This document shows positions 56,575 to 64,000 of a DNA stretch of 64,000 nucleotides, piece after piece (the stretch's first letter is position 1; each line of letters starts with the position of its first letter). Position numbers and translations under genes: made by a program. The notes under the pieces were generated by a model. It was not told the origin of the DNA, ran no database searches, and worked only from the letters and a program-made list of their open reading frames with translations. The DNA is from Dicyema japonicum (taxonomy: Eukaryota > Dicyemida > Rhombozoa > Dicyemidae): positions 124,001-188,000 of the forward strand of contig RDEW01000052.1 in assembly GCA_011109175.1 (NCBI GenBank), written 5' to 3'.

Positions 56575-59250
56575 ACTTCGTTTTGTAAAACGACCGGGAA
56601 GGTAGTTCCCAGTCTTCCACGAAAGCGTTTTACATTGGAGGAGTAGTAATCTTCCATTGCGATAATCGGAAGGGATATCGGGTCCAACCTCAGGACGTTT
56701 TCAAAAAGTCTCCAACGATAGCTAATGATCTCGTGGCTTATTGGTATACAGTCAAACTTATTGTACAGTTCATTCCGCGAGTTCTTGGATGGCCAGGACA
56801 TTCCAGTTATGTTTCTTAGATGATTCCTGTGAAATGAGTCTAGCCTTTCCAATTCCTCTGTAGAGGTGCCCCAGGTCCCAGAGTTGTATAGTAGAATTAG
56901 TTTGATGAAAGTGTCGTATAACATAATCCTTTGTTTCATGTTATATCCTTTCCGTTTTATCCGAAAATTTTTAAGCCTTTGTAATGCCGCATTTGCCAAT
57001 GTTTCTCTCCGCATGATGTCTTCGCTATCTCCTAGTAGAGAGCATAGTTTCTTTATGTGTCTCCATTTTTCTTCGAGTGAGTTGTTCATTTGTCTTATCT
57101 CTGTTCGTTCTGTATTTTCCCTGTTTACGGTGAGAAACCATTTCTCAAGTATATCTGGTGCTTTTTCGAGAACATGCTCCAGTAGTGTACTGTCTTCAGA
57201 AATTAGGTCGACATCATCAGCATAAATCACTTCTTCTATTTTTCGTTGATATAATGGTCTCAGTTCCCTCATAGCGGCCTCCAAGTATATTGTGAATAGT
57301 AGGGGAGAGAGGGAGTCTCTTTGAGGAGTACCTGTGTTTGTTTCAAATTTTCTTGAGTAGGTTTTTCCAACTCTCACAAGGAGTTCTGTGTTAGATAAAA
57401 GATTTGAATTATTCTTAGACTCGATTCGTCAATAAACCCTTCCAGCACTGTCATAAATTTTTTCATGTTAACAGAATCAAAGGCTTTTGATAATCTATTC
57501 CAGAATGTGGATGGCATTCAATATCTTTGATGTGTTGCACATCTCCATCTGTGACTCCAGACTGTATCAGCTGTTGATCTTCCTTCTCTGAACCCACTTT
57601 GACTTTTGGGTATTCATAGGCGCTTCATTTTATTCGATCCAATACAATGTTAGCTAAGACATTCCGTAGATAATTTGATAATAAATAGGTCGTAAGTTTT
57701 AATAGGTCCTTTGGGTTTATTGAGTTTTTGTATAGGTATTAGTAATCCCGTTCTCAGGGCAAGGTTGAGTTAGTTGAAAGTAGTGTAGCGATTTTTTCAA
57801 AAAACGGGTCAGGGCCGTATTTCAGTAATTCTGGGTTTATCGTATCTTGTCCAGGGCTTCTGTTATTTTTTAGTTTATGACATGCTGTTTTTACTTCCAA
57901 AATTGAAATTGGTTCTTTTGATTGTCTAGGCTTTTCTTTGCATGAGAGGATTGCTGTAGTCACATTAAAAAGTTCATCAAAATGTGTTGCAATTACCAGC
58001 GCTTGCTCTTCAGTATTCAGTAATGTCATGCCATTTTTGTCTTTGATGATTATTCGTTTTTCCGGTTTGTGTGTGTAGTAAACGAACGGCCATATACATT
58101 TGTGAATTATCCTTTAGTTTGGATACTTCATTGATTTTGCCAAGTTCTTAGTGGAGTGTCTTGTTCAGTTTCCTGATTTTTCAACGGATTTGGTCCCTCT
58201 GCCCCTGAAGGACTTTTCTCTTGTTATAGTCTTTTTCGTTTAGTTTTTTTGTATGGATTTCTTTTAACTCCTTTGCCTACTCCTTTACTAGTTCTATATA
58301 TGTCGTCCGACCTTTACTGGCCATCTCCTGCGTGCCGAGGTACTGGCTTGCTGCTTCATTTATTATACACTTTGTGTGATCCCACGAAATTCCTACTGTT
58401 TGGTCCTTCAGATAAGAGTAGATGTGTTTTTGGTAATTTTTGACTGTGTCTGGATGAGAGATCAGTTTTCCCGTTGCGTATCCATTTCTTGTATTCTCAT
58501 TATTATTGTTTGTAATGTTATTATGTTTCTTATGTTTGATACCATGTTTCGCCAAACTGAAGGTGACAATAACCATTCTGTGATCGCTGATAGTTGTTGA
58601 ACCTTTGTATGAGCAGAAATGGCCAAGTATGGTCCCAGGCAAGTTTCTTTTCCCACGTCCGTGTTTTCCATGAAGGTATCTTCTGAGTTCTTTTTGTTAC
58701 AATTTTCGCATTTAGATCGTCAGCAATGAATATAAGTGAGGACGACTCATATTCATTATACGTCTTTGATAATGCTGAGTAGAATTCATCCAGTTCGGTC
58801 GGGTTTTTTGCCACTCTTCCACAGTGTGGTGCATATACATTTATAATCGTTAGTGTATTTTTAGGGGAACATTGATTGTTCAGGTGGATCTGTATTACGC
58901 AGATCCTGTCATTCACCGCCAAATACGACTGATGTCAGATGATAGTTTTATGTGAATGGCGAATCCAAGACCATAGTGTTTGAGTCACTGGGTAGACATA
59001 TTAGACGATATCTTCCGTGGTTTTCTTTGAGATAGTACGTAGTTTTCGTCTCTTGAATACAGCCAATAGAAACGTTATATCTTTCTAGGTCATCACAGAG
59101 AGTATTTCTTGACTAAGGCTTAGATATTCCTCTAGCATTGAATGTAAGAAACTTTAGGGCAAGCATATTCTTTTGTATCTTCTGCTTTCTAGACATTTTT
59201 TTATCCGTTGTACAGAGAAGAAACGAGGCACGTCACCACGTCACCAAAAT
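56575..59250 (-). mobile_element. Family E retrotransposon, 3' truncated copy (in A2)
   Basis: The RT frame here is the best of the family: 270 codons (56,565-57,377) with NTGTPQRDSLSPLLFTIYLE, EEVIYADDVDLISEDS, FIKLILLYNSGTWGTSTEEL and NHLRNITGMSWPSKNSRNEL. The RT entry is KLKNNRSPGQDTINPELLKY (~57,850). The EEP part (58,277-58,922) has INVYAPHCGR, FIADDLNAKI and SDHRMVIVTF. The 5' junction and ACTGTGTA (59,251-59,258) are identical in position to A1, so both descend from one insertion. The 3' end was lost by the deletion at 56,575. Confidence 0.88.
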
Positions 59251-59380
59251 ACTGTGTAGATTTTTAAATTTAGACAATTTAGTTTTATTTTTTAAGTGAC
59301 GATTTATCAGACTGTGACATTTTAAATAAAGAATTTGATTTTTAATAACAAAAACTACATCTATTTGACTGATTAGTTAG

Positions 59381-59569
59381 TTATTTAAGTGACCTCATGT
59401 TGTTCTTAAAAGGATTCCGATTTGTCTGTGGGCCACGTAGTCTTTTATTATCACTCAGTCTTTGGATGCTTCTCGTAGAAACAGTATTGTGTATCTGTTT
59501 TAGACGACTCCGGTCATTGGGGCTGGAAGGGGTTGATGATAGCATTCGAGACAGGTCACTGGTTGTCAT
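59381..59569 (-). CDS. Basic Ser/Arg/Asn-rich ORF, third copy
   Basis: 62 codons from MTTSDLSRMLSS to NNMRSLK, corresponding to the C-terminal part of the 31,500-31,883 frame. It is interrupted upstream by the junction with the next family P element. Confidence 0.3.
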   Translation of the reverse strand: MTTSDLSRMLSSTPSSPNDRSRLKQIHNTVSTRSIQRLSDNKRLRGPQTNRNPFKNNMRSLK

Positions 59570-59581
59570 AATAATTTTCTT

Positions 59582-61421
59582 AAGTAAATAGTTTATTCTT
59601 GGATGGACAAGCAGTTTCTCAATAGGAAGAGGGCAATATGGTTGTCAACATGCCGCAAACGGGTCTCAAAAGTACCGAGCTCTATTGTCCTTTCTTTAAA
59701 CACGTCCACAATTTGGTCTTCGAATATAGGAGAACCGAGGAACAGAGACTCCCCAACTGGAACCGATGCATAATTTTCGAGAGTGTATTTAAACTGGTCA
59801 TTGTAGAAAGTAGTCAGATCGGGACTCAAATTGATCTTGATTAATTCACATTTGGCCTTTTTGACAGAAAGGCCAATCGCTTCGAATTCAGATATCAAAC
59901 GACGCACGTCCTCCAAAACTGTATCTGGATGTCCACCAATGATTCCGTCATCCAAATACCATAAATTTAGAGGTGATTTTAAGCATGCGGCTACTCCATG
60001 GATCCCCAAAGCAAAGAGAAGAGGTCCAAGTGGGTCGCCTTGTTAAACACCAATTCGTGATTTAATGATGGCATCGTGGAAAACCAATGATGATGGATTA
60101 GAATATGAAAGGCGAACAATCTCCCAAATATGTGGTAAATTTTTTTTGCATAACTCCAATAAATGATCTCTCCTTATGGAATTAAATGCGTTCTTAAGAT
60201 CTACTTTGCAGACAACAACGTCCTCTTTGCATTCGGACGACGACGTGAAAAAACTCCTCACTGCGTGGACACAAGCCTCTGCACCGCCACGAACTCCAAC
60301 GCCCATCTGTATAGGACTGAAAATAGGAAGTAATCTTTGAACCCCAGAAAAGCAAGCGACTTTAGCTGCAAGTCTCCTGAACACGTTTCCAATAGCAATC
60401 GGTCTGACACCGCCGTCAGGCTTTCGGAGAGCAACAAGATTAGCAGAAAATAACATATCTCGACCGAAAGGAGACAAACATCCAGAAAGAATTTTGTTGA
60501 TCAGTTCGCAAATAACATTCGAAAGATCCTTTCCGACAGATCCCATCATTGGAGCTGTGAGATCACGTAGGTGACCGGGTCTCAAGCCATCAATACCACC
60601 TCCACTACTAGGACGAAATGAACGCAGGGAGGTGATTATATCTTCGTTAGAGGCGAGCAATTGTTCCTCGTGGAAAGGTTTTATAGTTCTCAAGTCTTCG
60701 GGGGATCCGGGGTGTTTTTCTCGTAAAGACATGAGCGTTTCAGGGGTGTTTTTAAGTGTCCCAGGATCACAAACTAATAGCCGTACAGCACCGCGAATAT
60801 CGCCTTCCATAAGTTTCATCCTGATTAGTTTCTTTATTAAGCGAAGTTCCTCCGTTTTCGGACGCTTTGAACTCCGGGGTGCAATTTGAGTTGATTTTAA
60901 AGCAGTAAGTGACATTTTATGTTCATTTAGAAACAGTCTAACTCTCTTTTTGATATTCGTTGCGAGAGAAGTGGATGCTTCCGTTGGTCTTCTGATCCCA
61001 AGAGTGAGTGACGGGAAAAGGAAAAATTTGACCCATTCCGAAGAGACGGCGTCAGGCTTCAAAACATCCTTGATGGTGGAGATCAAGGCTTCGGCAACAG
61101 CAGTTCTCGCACCTTTGGGATCTTCACAGGAATGGTCACGTCCGAGCGCGTCCGAGAGACCAGTTTCAAAGCTTCATCAGGATCTGCAACAAGAGTAGAG
61201 TCAAACGGTTCAATGCAAGCAGCGTGACCATTAGGAAACCCCGAACCAATTCCAAGGCACGAGCGGCAGTGCCATACCCCAAGAGCACGGATAGAGGCCT
61301 GAGAGAGCTTCAAACACCCGATGTGGAAGAACACTCCACAGGCAGAACAAGAAATTCCAAACTTTCTCAAATTGCTCATGTTGCAGGCAGAGCAATTAGA
61401 CGATGACTTTTCGAGTAACAT
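59582..61421 (-). mobile_element. Family P element, nearly intact 5' two thirds, lacking the nuclease
   Basis: ATG at 61,421 starts MLLEKSSSN and a complete C4HC3 PHD finger (CSAC, CSAC, HIGC, CRSC). One deleted base at ~61,115 (in CCCAAAGG) shifts the frame. Then a 347-codon frame carries VSSEWVKFFLFPSLTLGI, LMEGDIRGAVRLL, SSGGGIDGLRPGHLRDLTAP, GGVRPIAIGNVFRRLAAKV and CKVDLKNAFNSIRRDHL. A TAA at 60,043-60,045 replaces the first Gln of the QQGDP box. QGDPLGPLLFALGI, LNLWYLDDGIIGG and the thumb follow to ~59,590, where it is cut at the junction with the array. With only two point lesions it is the youngest-looking family P copy. Confidence 0.9.
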
Positions 61422-61435
61422 TCCACTGAATCAAC

Positions 61436-61610
61436 AATAGGCGAAAATCAAGAATAGGGGAATAATCTCAATAGGCGTAAATCAAGAATAGGGGAATAAT
61501 CTCATTAGGCCTAAATCAAGAATAGGGGAATAATCTCAATAGGCGAAAATCAAGAATAGGAGAATAGTCTCAATAGGCAAAAATAGTCAATAAGAGAAAG
61601 TCAAAAATAG
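61436..61610. repeat. 34-bp minisatellite, five copies
   Basis: AATAGGCG followed by AAATCAAGAATAGGGG and AATAATCTC recurs with exact 34-bp spacing (marker GG at 61,440, 61,474, 61,508, 61,542 and 61,576). A degraded sixth copy follows. The array begins 15 bp upstream of the family P start codon, on its 5' side. Confidence 0.9.
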
Positions 61611-61620
61611 GAAAATAATC

Positions 61621-62194
61621 ACAAAAATATTTTAAGTAACTATTTTAGTCTAGCCACTCCTACAGTCGATATTTCTTCTTTTGAATTTATTATCTAATAA
61701 ATTAAAAAATTTAAAAAAACCTTAACGTATTATTGGATAAAATATTAATATTTTTGCAGCGAGATAATATTGACAGTCAACTTTTCCAGTCGCAACCAAG
61801 GATTTGTTCCAATATCCTTTTTAACTCAAACTATTTACTATTGTTTTTAATTCATACTTTATCTCCCACACAAAAAATTATACTTACTATTATAGACATG
61901 GATTTCCTGTTCATGGCCTTGTAATAACTCGAATCTTATTCAATCGGTTTGATTTCGAAGTTGAATCTTGTCGTATTCGGTATTAAATCGTCTGACTGGG
62001 AATTATCTGCATATATATTTTAAACTGAATTACGTGTCAATTAGATTCTGAGTCGAACAATTAACTGAATCCTCCATTTGCTATGGAATAACACACTCAT
62101 CACTTAAACTATCTAAGATATAATATGATATATATGTAAAACCATGAAATATTGAGTTTATTCTCTTTATTCCTCGATATCTTTCGAAAGGAAT
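61621..62194. other. No recognisable gene
   Basis: AT-rich; no coding signal. Confidence 0.35.
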
Positions 62195-62600
62195 TTCGTT
62201 AGAAAATGAATGGGCAGAAATGTTATTACGTACACAGCATTTTCTAGCTTATCAAGCCACTTTTTTTCACTGTTATGAAGCACTTTCTCGTTATCGTTTG
62301 ATTGAATCGTTCGACGATCCCTTGTGTCCGAGGATTGTTAGGCCTGCCGTGAATTCGCTTTTGAAATCAGCGCAAAGTTTTGTTATTTCTCGATTTTTTA
62401 ATTCAGACCCATTATCTGACTGAAGATATTTGCATGGCCCATTCAGGTAAAACCATGATCTTAGATTTCACACACTTCTTTTCCAGACTTATTGAGTCGC
62501 TTGACAAACGCGAATCTAAAAAAATTGTTTTAAAAAGCCAACCTACTATATATAAAATCAATTTGAAACTTGGATTCACTGTTGAAATTTTTTTCAGATC
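62195..62600 (-). pseudogene. Integrase catalytic core fragment
   Basis: Minus-strand readings in changing frames are NPSFKLILYIVG, FRFAFVKRLNKSGKEVCEI, then NGPCKYLQSDNGSELKNREI (the 'SDNGxEF' Asp of the DDE triad). They continue with HGRPNNPRTQGIVERFNQTI (the catalytic Glu in 'QGxVERFN') and WLDKLENAVYVITF. This is the order of a retroviral-type integrase core as found in gypsy or KRBA2/GIN-like elements. No zinc finger is seen upstream. The window's other integrase piece (977-1384) is the complementary half, but 60 kb away. Confidence 0.7.
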
Positions 62601-62639
62601 TCTGAAAACGTTCATTTGGACAAGAAGCTAACACAAGGT

Positions 62640-63119
62640 GATTTATATCTCCAATCTACAATATAAAGGAATCTTACGTTTAAAGGACGCGAAAATTTTC
62701 AAACTTCACAATTTCAAATGACTTTTTTGATAATCTCATTCTTGACAGTAAAGTACTTTGTCGAAATTCATACTCATTTTATTTACTTCTCAGTGTGAAA
62801 TTCGTGTAATAATTTCGCCAGGAGCTCCATTTCGGATTCATTCTCCAGGGATATGACTAACTTGGGATCAGTGCATTTAAGATCTGTACATTCATTGTAC
62901 ATTTACAATACCTTTCATTGATAAAAGGAAAATTTTCTAACTTCTTGACAGTGCCTCGGAAGATTTTCGGGAAAATTGCTATGCAGGGCATCTTTTAAAA
63001 TTCCATACAGGTACAAACATAGAGTCTATTCAGATTTATTTCATGCAGTCTTTCACAAAACCCTTGTAAGAACCCATTACAAGAAATAATCCAAGCTAAA
63101 TATCACCTTTGGTCGGAGG
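62640..63119. other. No recognisable gene
   Basis: No frame or motif noted; the 3' side may belong to the next element. Confidence 0.35.
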
Positions 63120-64000
63120 TGAATAGAGTGGATGTTGATTTTGGAGCCGATACCAAGAGACGGCGCGCTATCAATCGTGGATACAATCCACTTTTTTCTG
63201 TGCGAGTAAGACTGCTTTTTTTTCAATTATGATATCGTCAGCATAAGAAAGCAGTAGGAAGTTCTTTTCAATACCTGCTGGCAGGTCGTGAAGGAAAAGA
63301 TTAAATAGAGTATCCTTAGGGCACTCCGTTTGGCAGTAAACGTGATGACTTCCCACGTCTTCCAGATAAGTTTTTGCGAATTTTTTAAATAAAGATTTTT
63401 CCAACTAAATGTTTTTTCGGTACAGAGTCAAATTCCTTGTTGATCTCAATCGAGACAATTGTTATCCGCAATCTTTTGGGGTAGTGTTCAAACCATTCAC
63501 AATGCGTTGATAAGAGAGTTGTGGTTGATCTTACAGAACGGAATCCGTGTTGGAAATTCGGTTGAGTTAGGGAAGGGGTAAATTCAAATAAGATCAACTT
63601 TTTCAACACTTTTGATATAGTTGAGGTCAATGATATTGGTCTATATGAACTGAGATCATTTTTTGCTTTTCCGGCCTTATGAGTTGGAGTGATAAGCGAG
63701 TTCTTCTATATTTGGGGGATAGTGTTCCAGTTAACAAACAGGTTAAAATTTCCGTAAGGTAGCTAATTGCGTATTTACTAAGGTGTTCTGGGTGAAGTCA
63801 AGATAGTTTGTCTGAGCCGCAGACCCGTGAGTTCTTTAATCCGGCGATGACCTCTGAGACCTGCTTGTCAGAGAATAGTTCTTGGTAAGGTACATTTTTC
63901 GGTTTGCGGACACGTACGTTGATATCCAGTTCTTTAGAGAATTTCTTGAAGGTGATCGCAGAGTACTGTTTCATTAGTAGATTAGGGTGTATATGACAAT
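63120..64000 (-). pseudogene. Family J RT, running off the window
   Basis: The minus strand reads VSEVIAGLKNSRVCGSDKL, NSLITPTHKAGKAKNDLSSY with RPISLTSTISKVLKKLI, and PNFQHGFRSVRSTTTLLS, then EINKEFDSVPKKHLVGKI (RT palm). It continues with LFNLFLHDLPAGIE and LLSYADDIIIEK. Motif order and wording are those of Jockey/CR1-type RTs. Frame changes separate the blocks, and its 5' part lies beyond the window. Confidence 0.8.

Larger units (their letters stand above)
51551..59258. repeat. Array segment A, copy 2 (A2)
   Basis: Counterpart of 21,512-31,376 with four larger deletions. It directly abuts the truncated family P element of C2, giving a C-to-A junction and so the order of the array unit. 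Confidence 0.85.

Noticed and set aside
56866-57225. Plus-strand ORF of 119 codons
   Set aside because: Antisense of the family E RT frame that carries YADD.
61436-61610. CRISPR-like direct repeats
   Set aside because: The repeats are contiguous 34-bp monomers without unique spacers, in a eukaryotic context next to a retroelement; this is a minisatellite.

Overview
This is a fragment of a small-intron, AT-rich animal genome, probably a dicyemid mesozoan. It is not bacterial: there are no operons, ribosome-binding sites or tightly packed genes. The organism call is an inference from two things. First, recognisable eukaryotic genes (a 26S proteasome subunit like PSMD13/Rpn9 and two copies of a ZYG11-family E3-ligase receptor) read through only if GT...AG introns of about 21-24 nt are removed. 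Second, introns in that range are a published peculiarity of dicyemids. The animal-type retroelements agree with this. Most of the window is degraded mobile DNA.

Four non-LTR retrotransposon families recur; the letters are my own labels. Family P has an N-terminal PHD-type zinc finger, a reverse transcriptase (RT) with an LDD active site, and a C-terminal zinc-binding/PD-(D/E)XK-like nuclease. Family E has an APE-like (EEP) endonuclease, an RT and an (AAT)n 3' tail. Family J has a Jockey/CR1-like RT. Family T is recognised by an RT and by a conserved 3' end whose protein terminates in GIT. There are also hAT transposase fragments, two integrase fragments, a tRNA-headed SINE-like repeat and a 34-bp minisatellite.

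Layout. From 0 to 10.5 kb there are short retroelement fragments. From 10.5 to 14.5 kb lies the only largely host-gene area: two unidentified divergent ORFs, the PSMD13-like gene on the minus strand, and an unidentified multi-exon gene on the plus strand. At 14.7-17.7 kb there is a full-length but frameshifted family P element, followed by a family T fragment at 18.9-20.0 kb. From 21.5 to 59.6 kb runs a decayed tandem array whose unit I call A-B-C. A (21.5-31.4 and 51.55-59.25 kb) carries an unidentified host gene and a family E element. B (31.4-36.5 and 42.15-47.2 kb) carries a family J element, the ZYG11-like gene and a family P piece. C (37.3-42.0 and 48.0-51.5 kb) carries hAT and family P sequence. 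The order is A1-B1-C1-(A remnant)-B2-C2-A2, i.e. three successive units, the middle one having lost almost all of A. From 59.6 kb onward there is a nearly intact family P element with 34-bp tandem monomers just upstream, an integrase fragment, and a family J element running off the window.

The two ZYG11-like copies are broken in different places, so neither looks functional as read here. The PSMD13-like gene has only one in-frame stop and one 1-nt frame change. Single-base insertions and deletions are frequent everywhere, so sequencing or assembly error cannot be separated from genuine decay using this sequence alone.
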